DNA of 64,000 nucleotides from Streptomyces xanthophaeus (lineage in GTDB: Bacteria; Actinomycetota; Actinomycetes; Streptomycetales; Streptomycetaceae). The notes under the pieces were generated by a model. The model saw only the letters and a program-made list of their open reading frames with translations, had not been told where the DNA came from and did no database searches. The position numbers and the translations under genes are program-made. Of the stretch, positions 25,003 through 32,461 are shown piece by piece; positions within the stretch are counted from its first letter, which is position 1, and each line of letters opens with the position of its first letter. Where the stretch lies: contig NZ_CP076543.1 in assembly GCF_030440515.1 (NCBI RefSeq), forward strand, positions 1,798,001 through 1,862,000, given 5' to 3'.

Positions 25003-25485
25003 ATGGATCTGCCTCAGCTGCTGCTGGTGGGGCTGGTGCTGCTGCTCGGGGTGGTCGGTGTGCTGATCCCGGGTGTGCCGGGCACCTGGCTGGTGTGGGC
25101 GGGGCTGCTGTGGTGGGCGCTGCACGTGCGCTCGGCGACGGCGTGGTCCCTGCTGGTCGCGGCGACGGCCCTGCTGCTGGTGGTCCAGGTGGTGAAGTGG
25201 CTGCTGCCGCCCCGGCACGTGCGGGGGCTGGGCATCACGACACGGATGGTGGTGTTCGCGGGGGCCGGGGCGCTCCTGGGCTTCGTCCTGGTGCCGGTGG
25301 TGGGGGCCGTACCGGGGTTCATCGGCGGCATCTACCTGTGCGAGCGGCTCCGCCTGGGGACGCACGGTGAGGCCTGGGCGTCGGTGCGGGCGGTGATGCG
25401 GGCGGTGGGGACGAGCGTGCTGGTGGAGCTGTTCGCGTGCCTGACGGTGGTGGGGGCGTGGGTGGGGGCGGTGGTGGCGCAGTAG
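25003..25485 (+). CDS. DUF456 membrane protein
   Basis: 160 residues with about four transmembrane segments (about 4-27, 45-66, 81-108, 139-157). GVLIPGVPGTWLVWAGLLWWAL near the start and GALLGFVLVPVVGAVPGFIGGIYLCERLR are the two glycine-rich motifs of the DUF456 family. Function unknown. It starts 24 bp after the upstream regulator, with which it may be co-transcribed. Confidence 0.8.
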   Translation: MDLPQLLLVGLVLLLGVVGVLIPGVPGTWLVWAGLLWWALHVRSATAWSLLVAATALLLVVQVVKWLLPPRHVRGLGITTRMVVFAGAGALLGFVLVPVVGAVPGFIGGIYLCERLRLGTHGEAWASVRAVMRAVGTSVLVELFACLTVVGAWVGAVVAQ

Positions 25486-25578
25486 GCGCCCGCCGGCCGG
25501 CGCGGGCAGCCCGGGGTGCGGCCCTCCCGATCGGGGGTTACGCTCTCAGCCCCTGACTCGATCGGTCGTGGAGGCGCC

Positions 25579-25782
25579 ATGGGTACGTCCGTTCCGGGCA
25601 CGCCGGCCTCCCCCGCCAGGCAGCTGCCGGCGGACGCCGGCGAGCCGGCCTGCCTGCTGCACCTCGTCTGCGACGCGTGCGGACGCCTGGACGCCGCAGG
25701 CGAGGGGCACTGCTGCACCCGGTGCGGCACCCCGCTCACCGACGGGAACGACGAAAAGAACGGGAACCCGCAGGTCCCGTAG
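25579..25782 (+). CDS. Small zinc-ribbon protein
   Basis: 67 residues from the ATG at 25579 with GGAGG 5 nt upstream. CDACGRLDAAGEGHCCTRCG supplies CxxC ... CCxRC, a four-cysteine zinc-ribbon-like knuckle, preceded by a flexible Pro/Ala N-terminus. No catalytic feature. Only 5 bp separate its stop from the stop of the convergent small secreted protein gene. Confidence 0.6.
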   Translation: MGTSVPGTPASPARQLPADAGEPACLLHLVCDACGRLDAAGEGHCCTRCGTPLTDGNDEKNGNPQVP

Positions 25783-25787
25783 CCGCG

Positions 25788-25985
25788 TCAGTCGATCGGC
25801 TTGCCGTTGTAGCTGCCATCGACGCAGATCCACGAACCCTGGGCGGATTCGTACTCCACCGATCCGCCGCCGTCCATGCACGTCTGTCCGTCGATGGTGG
25901 GCACGGCAGCGTGCGCGGCGGGGGCCACGGCACCAAGACCGGCCACGATCACGGTGGCTATGAACCAGCAAAGTCGTGTACGCAT
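25788..25985 (-). CDS. Small secreted protein, CxDGGG family copy 2
   Basis: 65 residues; ATG at 25985 with GGAGG 5 nt upstream. A signal peptide of about 26 residues (cleavage near AHA-AV) leaves a mature peptide of about 39. Cys36 and Cys54 frame TCMDGGGSVEYESAQGSWIC, then YNGKPID. The spacing differs from the copy at 18215, but C-x-DGGG-x-V, I-C and NG-x-x-x-D are shared, also including the position at the extreme C-terminus. It is divergent from an unknown membrane protein with 178 bp between starts. No function recognised. Confidence 0.75.
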   Translation of the reverse strand: MRTRLCWFIATVIVAGLGAVAPAAHAAVPTIDGQTCMDGGGSVEYESAQGSWICVDGSYNGKPID

Positions 25986-26163
25986 CAGAACCTCCTGCAG
26001 GGACGAGTGCACGGTCGTCACCAGCCTCGCCCCGCACCGCGTCGAGCCGCGCACCCTACTGCTCCATTCGGGTGACGCCCGCATCCCCGTCATTGCACGG
26101 AAGTCGGCTCCCGTGAGGCGCATACCGGGGGCGTTCACCCCATGGCGGGAGCAGGCTGATGCC

Positions 26164-27567
26164 ATGGAAATCAAGCCCCATGTGGTCGTAGAGCCACCGG
26201 ATGGCAACGGCTTGCGGAAAATCGTGATCGACGGCAAACCCGCAGGCAGGGTGTGGAGCCACCAAGAACTGCAGAAAATCCTGCAGCGCGCCGGCGTGGC
26301 GCCCGATGCCGACATCGAATGGCGCGGCGGAAACTGCACGGTATGGCCGGCCCACAGCTGGGGACGGCGAACCGCCGGCACCGTCATGGCAGTCGGCTTC
26401 CTGGTGACTGCGGCGATGTGCCTCTGGATAGGCATGAAGGACTCCCTGGACGCCCTCACCTTCGCCGGGCGGGTGACCGGATTCCTCTTCCTGTTCATGG
26501 CCGCAGTGGAACTGATCGCCGCGGCGACCTGTTTCGACTACTGGCGCAATCGCAAGAAGGAGTACTCAGGACCGATCCTTCTCCTCGGAGCGCTGGTCGA
26601 ATTCTTCGTCGCTTCGGTGCTGCTCCTGATGTATTTCTTCAGCAGGGACAGGCCGTCGTACACGCTGTGCCTGGCGCTCTGGGCGGGCATGCTGATCTGT
26701 GCTTCATGGTCCCTGTGGGTGCTCTGCCGCCGCCGGGTGTGGACGGTGCTCCGCTATCCCGGGCGCATCGCGGTCGGGGCGATCGTCTCCACCCTCCTCG
26801 TCATCACCAACCTGGCGTACACCCAGGTCTACCTTCCCTCCATGACGCGTCCGCTGGTGCAGGGTTCGGCAGAGATCGGAATGCCGACCCTGAACAAGGA
26901 CGGGACGAAGATGTACCTGCGGGTCCGCCTGCTCCTCAAGAACTCCGGCCAGGTTCCGGTCCACATCCTCGGCAGCATCTACTGGATCCAGCTCAAGCTC
27001 GCGAGCGACCCGAAGGACAGGTACAAGTTGCTCAAACCCGGCCAGCTGGTCAAGCCGCCGGGGCGGGAGTTGAGCCCGCAGGAGGAGATCTCGGAAGATG
27101 TGGTCGTCGAGGTCAAGAACCCCGGAAAGGCCGACTACGAAGCGGTCACCGCCCAGGTGGAGGCTTATGCGTTCAGGCAGGACCGGATGACCATAGATGC
27201 TGCCTTCAAGAATTCCGGGACGTGGCGGGGAAAGCTCAAGAAGGAAGGGAAGGACAACGACCCTCCGGCGCCCCCGCCGGCCGACAAGGAATACTTCAGG
27301 TACCAGTCCGCGATCTCCCAGAGCAGTGAGCTCCTGAACCTGACCCGAGGCCGGGAGCGCGTGACGGTCTGGTGGCTGTACCGCCGCCTGCCGGTCGTCT
27401 ACGTGGAAGTGGCGAGTCCCGGTGACCGGAAGCACTTCAACCTCATCGACCCCAAGGAGCAGAGGCGGGCCGTCGACCGGTACGGCCTGGCATTCGTGCG
27501 CGGCTCGATGGCGCAGATGCCGTACACGGAACTCCTGAAGGAGGCCCAGGCCCACCGTCCGGGCTGA
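26164..27567 (+). CDS. Unrecognised five-TM protein with large C-terminal domain
   Basis: 467 residues from the ATG at 26164. An N-terminal hydrophilic part (about 1-68) contains VIDGKPAGRVWSHQELQKIL. Five hydrophobic helices follow (about 70-90, 100-123, 137-159, 166-187, 199-220), then about 245 hydrophilic residues, probably outside the membrane, with KMYLRVRLLLKNSGQVPVHILGS that looks like a beta-sandwich strand pattern. I do not recognise the family. Slightly less GC-biased and richer in Lys than its neighbours, which may point to a foreign origin. Divergent from the small secreted protein gene. Confidence 0.6.
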   Translation: MEIKPHVVVEPPDGNGLRKIVIDGKPAGRVWSHQELQKILQRAGVAPDADIEWRGGNCTVWPAHSWGRRTAGTVMAVGFLVTAAMCLWIGMKDSLDALTFAGRVTGFLFLFMAAVELIAAATCFDYWRNRKKEYSGPILLLGALVEFFVASVLLLMYFFSRDRPSYTLCLALWAGMLICASWSLWVLCRRRVWTVLRYPGRIAVGAIVSTLLVITNLAYTQVYLPSMTRPLVQGSAEIGMPTLNKDGTKMYLRVRLLLKNSGQVPVHILGSIYWIQLKLASDPKDRYKLLKPGQLVKPPGRELSPQEEISEDVVVEVKNPGKADYEAVTAQVEAYAFRQDRMTIDAAFKNSGTWRGKLKKEGKDNDPPAPPPADKEYFRYQSAISQSSELLNLTRGRERVTVWWLYRRLPVVYVEVASPGDRKHFNLIDPKEQRRAVDRYGLAFVRGSMAQMPYTELLKEAQAHRPG

Positions 27568-27599
27568 GCGGCCGGTGGGCGGTGGGCGGTGGTACGCGG

Positions 27600-28325
27600 C
27601 TACACGTGCTCGGGATCGTACAGTCGGATGCTGGCGTGATGCCTCGGAGTGGACTGGGCGTTGTGCTCGTGCGCAGCCCGCAAGGCGTCCTGCTTGTGGT
27701 CGTACACCTCGGGGCCGGCGTCTCCTTCGGGGCACGACACGACCCAGTCCCAGAAGTCCCGGGCATCGGCAAGGACCTCGCCGAATTGCCGGGCGGCCTG
27801 GACGTCGGTGAACGCCTCGGCCAGGGTGTCGAGTGCGTCCAGAACCGGCAGTGCCTCGACCGGTGTCAGACCGACGAACCAGGGGTCGGGCAACGGACCG
27901 GCGACGAACCACGGGTCCGGCAGCGGACCGGCGACGAGCCAGGGGTCGGGCAGCGGACCGGCGACGAGCCAGGGGTCCGGCAGCGGGCCGGCGCTTTCGT
28001 CCGGGCCCGTCAGCGGCTTGGGCCGGCGGATGCCGACGGGGAAGACCTTCGGGCGCGGGCAGAGGTCCTCGAGTTCCGAGAAGGACTCCAGAAGGGGCTC
28101 CATACGGGCGAAGACGTCCACCGGCGTCAGCCGCTCCGCGTCGCCGTTCAGGCCGGCCGCGACACGGGTCAGCTTGCGGTGCAGCCGGCGTGCCCTGACT
28201 TCGGGCAGAGCACGGCCGAGGTAGCGCTGTGCCTGGGCGACCAGGAAACGGTCCCAGTCACGTGACGTCTTGATCCTCATGAGGACGAACGGGGGCAGAT
28301 TCCGCACATCGTCGTCGGTGCGCAT
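27600..28325 (-). CDS. Hypothetical protein with four GPLPDPW repeats
   Basis: 241 residues from the ATG at 28325. An N-terminal basic helical part (MRTDDDVRNLPPFVLMRIKTS, RYLGRALPEVRARRLHRKL) is followed by four consecutive copies of (A)GPLPDPW(L/F)V near residues 112-151, then an acidic/aromatic C-terminal part (RDFWDWVVSCPEGDAGPEVYDHKQDALRAAHEHNAQS). No family recognised. The repeats are encoded by a 30-bp tandem array, so length variation between strains is likely. It stands alone, convergent with the membrane protein gene 32 bp away. Confidence 0.6.
   Translation of the reverse strand: MRTDDDVRNLPPFVLMRIKTSRDWDRFLVAQAQRYLGRALPEVRARRLHRKLTRVAAGLNGDAERLTPVDVFARMEPLLESFSELEDLCPRPKVFPVGIRRPKPLTGPDESAGPLPDPWLVAGPLPDPWLVAGPLPDPWFVAGPLPDPWFVGLTPVEALPVLDALDTLAEAFTDVQAARQFGEVLADARDFWDWVVSCPEGDAGPEVYDHKQDALRAAHEHNAQSTPRHHASIRLYDPEHV
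27873..27992. repeat. 30-bp tandem repeat, four copies
   Basis: Four adjoining 30-bp units, 90-97 percent alike, at 27873, 27903, 27933 and 27963, in frame with the minus-strand gene and coding the decapeptide AGPLPDPW(L/F)V. Confidence 0.9.
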
Positions 28326-28562
28326 GGGACGGCCTTTCCCACCGGCTCCACACCGGGCACCAGAGCCTGGACGGTGTACCGGCGAAAGCTGGGGACACGG
28401 CCAGACTCGCCGCGGAACGCATGCAGCGCCCGCCGGGAAATCCATACGGGTGAGGTGGCCGATCGGCCTGCGGTATTCCGTCCGGCCCCGTCGATGACGA
28501 GCCGAAAGGCCTAAGTCCGCAGCCCGATGCGGGGAGCGGCGGTGGCTGCGAGGGTGGGCGGT

Positions 28563-28934
28563 ATGACGGACTTCAAGGGTTTCAGCGAGGCCGAACTGGC
28601 GTATCTGCGTTCCCAGCACCTGGGCCGCCTGGCCACGGTGGACGCGGCCGGTCAGCCGCAGGCGAACCCGGTGGGGTTCTTCCCGCAGGAGGACGGGACG
28701 ATCCTGGTGGGCGGAATGGCGATGGGCACGACGAAGAAGTGGCGCAACCTGCACGGGAATCCCCGGCTGTCCCTGGTCGTGGACGACCTGGTGAGCGTCC
28801 GGCCCTGGCGGGTGCGCGGCATCGAGATCCGGGGGCGCGCCACGCTGGAGACGGGCCCGCACGAGCTCGGTCCCCATTTCAGCCCGGAGGTGATCCGGAT
28901 CCATCCGGAACGCGTCCACGCGTGGGGGCTCTGA
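28563..28934 (+). CDS. PPOX-class F420-type split-barrel protein
   Basis: 123 residues, the length of single-domain PPOX proteins. LAYLRSQHLGRLATVDAAGQPQANPVGF, KKWRNLHGNPRLSLVVDDLVSVRPWRVRGIEIRGRA and VIRIHPERVHAWGL are the three blocks of the pyridoxamine-oxidase-like split barrel in the F420-dependent subgroup common in actinomycetes. Likely a flavin/deazaflavin-dependent reductase; the substrate is unknown. The 237-bp gap before it shows no clear element. Confidence 0.82.
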   Translation: MTDFKGFSEAELAYLRSQHLGRLATVDAAGQPQANPVGFFPQEDGTILVGGMAMGTTKKWRNLHGNPRLSLVVDDLVSVRPWRVRGIEIRGRATLETGPHELGPHFSPEVIRIHPERVHAWGL

Positions 28935-29071
28935 CCGGCCCCGGAGCGCGCTCCGCCGGTGTGCGGGGGCCGCGCATCCGCCGTACGGCGCCCGGTGCTG
29001 ACGCTCTGCTTAGGGGAGGAAGGGCGACAGTGAGGGGTCGGGGCTCATGACGCCTTGAGGGGGGAGTACCG

Positions 29072-29518
29072 GTGCCGATCCGGATCAGGGGCCGCGCCGT
29101 CGTCGATGCCGTGGGGAGTGCCGTTTCCGCGGCCTCGCACGGCATGGCGCCACAGCGGCCGTCCGTGACCCGTTCACGTCTCACCTGCCTCTACGGCGGG
29201 GTGTTCCTGCTGGCCGGGACGGCGCTGCTGGCCGTGGTCCACCTGCTCGCGGTGCAGGCCGTGAGCAGGGGCAGCGATCCCCTCATCGAAGTGCGTTCGG
29301 AGTCCGCGATCGTACTGGCGCCCGCCGGCTGTCCGGGGGCGCCGGACGGCGGACCGGCCCCCTGTCCGGCCCCCGTGCGGCAGCAGCCCCAGGACTCGCT
29401 GGTGGCATCCACCGCGCTCGTCCTGGCCGCTCTCGTCCCTCTGTCGGCCGCCGTGGGATACGTGACCGCCGGATACGCCCTGTCGCCGCTCCGGCGGATC
29501 ACGCGCAGCACCCGGTGA
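29072..29518 (+). CDS. Truncated sensor histidine kinase (membrane sensor part only)
   Basis: 148 residues; GTG start with GGGGGGAG 4 nt upstream. Helix 1 (about 41-66) and helix 2 (about 112-132) bracket a 45-residue outer loop containing two Cys (CPGAPDGGPAPC). The protein ends at GYALSPLRRITRSTR, which is exactly the beginning of a HAMP linker. The kinase and ATPase domains that normally follow are absent, and the next 58 bp lead into the convergent rsgA gene. Either a remnant of a deleted kinase or a free membrane sensor peptide. No response regulator is adjacent. Confidence 0.6.
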   Translation: MPIRIRGRAVVDAVGSAVSAASHGMAPQRPSVTRSRLTCLYGGVFLLAGTALLAVVHLLAVQAVSRGSDPLIEVRSESAIVLAPAGCPGAPDGGPAPCPAPVRQQPQDSLVASTALVLAALVPLSAAVGYVTAGYALSPLRRITRSTR

Positions 29519-29576
29519 GGGCGGTCCCGGGCAGGGTCGGGGTCCCGGCCGTCGGCACCCCGCCCCCGGCTGCGCC

Positions 29577-30692
29577 TCAGACCCGGCCGCCCCGCTTGGC
29601 GGCGTGGTTGGCCCGGCCCTCCGCCGACTTCATGCGCCAGTCGCGGCGGATCTCCGACCGCAGCCGGGCGTCCGTCTTGGCGACGATCCGCTGGTTCTCC
29701 CGCAGGAGCTTGCGGTAGCTCTCCAGGCGGCGGTCCGGGAGCTCGCCGGAGTCCAGCGCGGCGAGCACCGCGCAGCCCGGCTCCGCCTCGTGCGCGCAGT
29801 CGTGGAAGCGGCAGTTCTCCGCGTATTCCTCGATCTCCGAGAAGACCTGGCCGACCCCGGTCTCGGCGTCCCAGAGCCCGACGCCGCGCAGTCCGGGCGT
29901 GTCGATCAGGACGCCGCCGCCCGGCAGGGCGAGCAGGTTGCGCGTGGTGGTGGTGTGCCGGCCCTTGCCGTCGACCTCGCGGGCCGCCTGCACCTCCATG
30001 ACCTCGGCGCCGAGCAGCGCGTTGGCCAGCGTGGACTTGCCGGCGCCCGAGACGCCGAGCAGCACGCTGGTGCCGTCGCCGACGATCGCGGCCAGCACGT
30101 CCGTACCCTCCCCGGTGAGGGAGGAGACGGTCAGCACCTGGACGCCCGGCGCGGTGGCCTCCACGTCCTCGACCAGGTGCCCGAGCGTCGCCGCGTCCGG
30201 GGCCAGGTCCGCCTTGGTGAGGACGACCAGCGGCTGTGCCCCCGATTCCCAGGCCAGGGCCAGGAAGCGCTCGATGCGCCCGAGGTCCAGCTCGACGGCG
30301 AGGGAGACCGCGATGATGGCGTGGTCGACGTTGGCGGCGAGGATCTGTCCCTCGGACCGTTGCGAGGAGGTGGACCGTACGAAGGCGGTCCGGCGCGGCA
30401 GGTACGCCTTCACGTAGCGGGGGTTGCCGGCCGCCTCGACGGCGGCCCAGTCCCCGGTGCAGATGACCCGGAGCGGGTCGTGCGGGGTGACGAAGGCGGT
30501 GTCGGCGCGGACGATGCCGTCCGCGGTCATGACGTCGCACTGGCCGCGGTCGACGCGTACGACGCGGCCGGGCAGGAGGCCCTGCTCCGCGTACGGGGCG
30601 AACTCGGCCTCCCACGCGTCGTCCCAGCCGAAGGGGGCGAGGGCGTGCGGGAGCGAGGTCTGCGGGAAGGACGGGAAAGCGGAGAAAGACAA
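29577..30692 (-). CDS. rsgA: Ribosome small subunit-dependent GTPase A
   Basis: 371 residues from the TTG at 30692 (GAAGGG 6 nt upstream); longer in-frame sequence adds a Pro/Arg tail unlike the family. An OB-fold N-terminus (GRVVRVDRGQCDVMTADGIVRA) precedes the circularly permuted GTPase: VLTKADL (G4), TVSSLTGEG (G5), GVSGAGKSTLANALLG (G1) and DTPGLRGVGLW (G3). The zinc motif is C-R-F-H-D-C-A-H...GC. Known role: helps late 30S subunit maturation and release of RbfA. A short ORF precedes it by 70 bp. Confidence 0.9.
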   Translation of the reverse strand: MSFSAFPSFPQTSLPHALAPFGWDDAWEAEFAPYAEQGLLPGRVVRVDRGQCDVMTADGIVRADTAFVTPHDPLRVICTGDWAAVEAAGNPRYVKAYLPRRTAFVRSTSSQRSEGQILAANVDHAIIAVSLAVELDLGRIERFLALAWESGAQPLVVLTKADLAPDAATLGHLVEDVEATAPGVQVLTVSSLTGEGTDVLAAIVGDGTSVLLGVSGAGKSTLANALLGAEVMEVQAAREVDGKGRHTTTTRNLLALPGGGVLIDTPGLRGVGLWDAETGVGQVFSEIEEYAENCRFHDCAHEAEPGCAVLAALDSGELPDRRLESYRKLLRENQRIVAKTDARLRSEIRRDWRMKSAEGRANHAAKRGGRV

Positions 30693-30762
30693 GGGAAACC
30701 CTTCACAGGGTGGCCCCGGCCGCGGGCGCTCGCTCGGTGGCGGCGCGCGAAGAGGTGTGAGG

Positions 30763-30861
30763 TCAGCCGGAGACCACAGAAGTGACATTGATGGTCTTCT
30801 GAGTGCGGGCAGCGCCCTGCGCGATGACAGTCATCAACGAACTCACCTCCGGGTCCATGCA
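30763..30861 (-). CDS. Possible short ORF upstream of rsgA
   Basis: 32 codons beginning MCMDPEVSSLMTVIAQG and ending NVTSVVSG. The ATG at 30861 has GGTGGAGG 9 nt upstream. A second in-frame ATG (10 codons in) has its own CGGAGGTGA, giving a 22-residue alternative. It lies in the 282-bp gap between the DUF4097 gene and rsgA, both on the same strand. It may be a free small peptide or a regulatory upstream ORF. I do not recognise it. Confidence 0.4.
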   Translation of the reverse strand, partial: CMDPEVSSLMTVIAQGAARTQKTINVTSVVSG

Positions 30862-30974
30862 CATGCTGATCGTCCTCCACCGGTCGGCGGGAACTGATCC
30901 ACCGTAACAAGCCCGGTCCCGCCGGGGCCACTTCTTTTTTCCGGCGGCCTCCCGTGCGGCGGGCAGGGCACGGC

Positions 30975-31808
30975 CTAGGACTCGCCGGGAGCCGCCCAGG
31001 GCCCGTCCGGGTACGCCGCCTGGGCGCGGCCGACGCCCGCCTCGATGTCCAGGCTGCGGGGCGACGCGGCGTCGCGCAGGGCGTCGGGCACCTCGCAGCG
31101 GCCGGCTCCGGCCTCGCAGCGGACCTTGAAGCGGGTGGCCGCGGGCACGGTGAGGGCCAGGCGGCCGGAGCCGACGCGGGCCGTGACCGCGTCGGGCGGG
31201 GTGACGAAGGTGGCGACGGCCCGCCCCGAGCCGACCCGGATCTCGGCCCGGTCCGAGGAGAGTCCGGTGGCGTGCAGGTGGCCCGAGCCGATCTTGGCGC
31301 GCAGGGCGCCGCGGAGCCCGGCGATCTCGACCTGGCCGGAGTCGGCCTCGGTGTCGACGGTGCCGCCCAGGCCGCTGAGCGCGATCCGGCCGGAACGGGT
31401 CGTCACCTTGACGGGGATGTCCACGGGTACGGTGACCGCCAGCCGGACCGAACAGCCGGCCCCGGCGGCCGGCCAGAAGTCCTCGCCGGAGCAGTGCGGG
31501 GTCAGCCGCAGGGTGTCGCCGAGCCGGCTCTCCTCGATGGTGGGCGCCTTGAGGGACCAGCTGACCGTGGCCCGGTAGCCGACCTGCTGGTCCCCGCGGG
31601 GGGTGACGGTGATGTCCGCGTCGCCTCCCACGATCTCCAGCGCGGTCACCGGGCGGCCGTCGCTGACGCCGCTCAGGGTGTCGCTCCGGGTGCTCCCCCA
31701 GGACCACACCTGCCAGGTGGCCGGTGCCACCACGAGGACGGCGCTGAGCAGGGCGGCGGTGATCCAGGCCGTGCGGTGCCTGCGGCGGGGCTTTTCGTCC
31801 GGGGTCAC
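30975..31808 (-). CDS. DUF4097 membrane-anchored beta-strand protein
   Basis: 277 residues. A short basic start, one transmembrane helix (about 14-33), then an outer domain of repeated beta strands: VTALEIVGGDADITVTPR, RIALSGLGGTVDTEADSGQVEIAGLRGALRAKIGSGHLHATGL, RIRVGSGRAVATF and ARVGSGRLALTV. This is the parallel-helix-like DUF4097 pattern of cell-surface proteins seen next to envelope-stress systems. The start overlaps the response-regulator stop by 4 bp (ATGA), so it is translated with the two-component pair and may be part of its sensing. Confidence 0.82.
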   Translation of the reverse strand: MTPDEKPRRRHRTAWITAALLSAVLVVAPATWQVWSWGSTRSDTLSGVSDGRPVTALEIVGGDADITVTPRGDQQVGYRATVSWSLKAPTIEESRLGDTLRLTPHCSGEDFWPAAGAGCSVRLAVTVPVDIPVKVTTRSGRIALSGLGGTVDTEADSGQVEIAGLRGALRAKIGSGHLHATGLSSDRAEIRVGSGRAVATFVTPPDAVTARVGSGRLALTVPAATRFKVRCEAGAGRCEVPDALRDAASPRSLDIEAGVGRAQAAYPDGPWAAPGES

Positions 31809-32461
31809 GGCGTGCGCTCCAGGAAGCGCAGGACCGCGAGAACCCGGCGGTGGTCGCCGTCGGCCGGCGGCAGGTCGAGCTTGGCGAAGATGCTGTTGAT
31901 GTGTTTGGCCACCGCGCTCTCGCTCACGACGAGTTCGGCCGCGATACCGGCGTTGGAGCGGCCCTCGGCCATCAGGGCCAGTACCTCGCGCTCGCGCGGG
32001 GTGAGCCGGCCCAGCGGATCCGGGCCGCCGCCACGGCGTACCAGGAGCTGGGCGACGACCTGCGGGTCGAGTGCGGTGCCGCCGGAGGCGACGCGGCGCA
32101 GGGCGTCGATGAACTCCTCCACGTCGGCGACCCGTTGTTTGAGCAGGTAGCCGATGCCGGCGCGGGTCTGGGTGGCGAGCAGGTCTGCGGCGTAACGTTC
32201 CTCCACGTACTGCGAGAGCAGCAGCACGGCCGTGCCGGGGCTCTCCTGGCGGATCATCAGGGCCGCCCGGACGCCCTCGTCGGTGAAGCCGGGCGGCATC
32301 CGCACGTCCACGAGAGCCAGTTCGGGGCGGTGTTCTGCGACGGCGGCGAGCAGACCCTCGGCGTCGCCGGTCTCGGCGACCACCTCGAATCCGGCCATTT
32401 CCAGGACTTTGACGAGTCCTATGCGCAGCAGGACGGAGTCCTCGGCGATCACAGCCCGCAC
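31805..32461 (-). CDS. NarL/LuxR-type response regulator
   Basis: 218 residues. Receiver domain: VIAEDSVLLRIGL (acid pocket), ELALVDVRMPP (phospho-acceptor Asp near 52), AVLLLSQYVEE (Thr/Ser site) and GYLLKQRV (Lys). C-terminal LuxR helix-turn-helix: LGRLTPREREVLALMAEGRSNAGIAAELVVSESAVAKHINSIFAKLDL. Its start overlaps the histidine kinase stop by 13 bp. Pairs with that kinase; target genes probably include its own operon. Confidence 0.92.
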   Translation of the reverse strand: MRAVIAEDSVLLRIGLVKVLEMAGFEVVAETGDAEGLLAAVAEHRPELALVDVRMPPGFTDEGVRAALMIRQESPGTAVLLLSQYVEERYAADLLATQTRAGIGYLLKQRVADVEEFIDALRRVASGGTALDPQVVAQLLVRRGGGPDPLGRLTPREREVLALMAEGRSNAGIAAELVVSESAVAKHINSIFAKLDLPPADGDHRRVLAVLRFLERTP

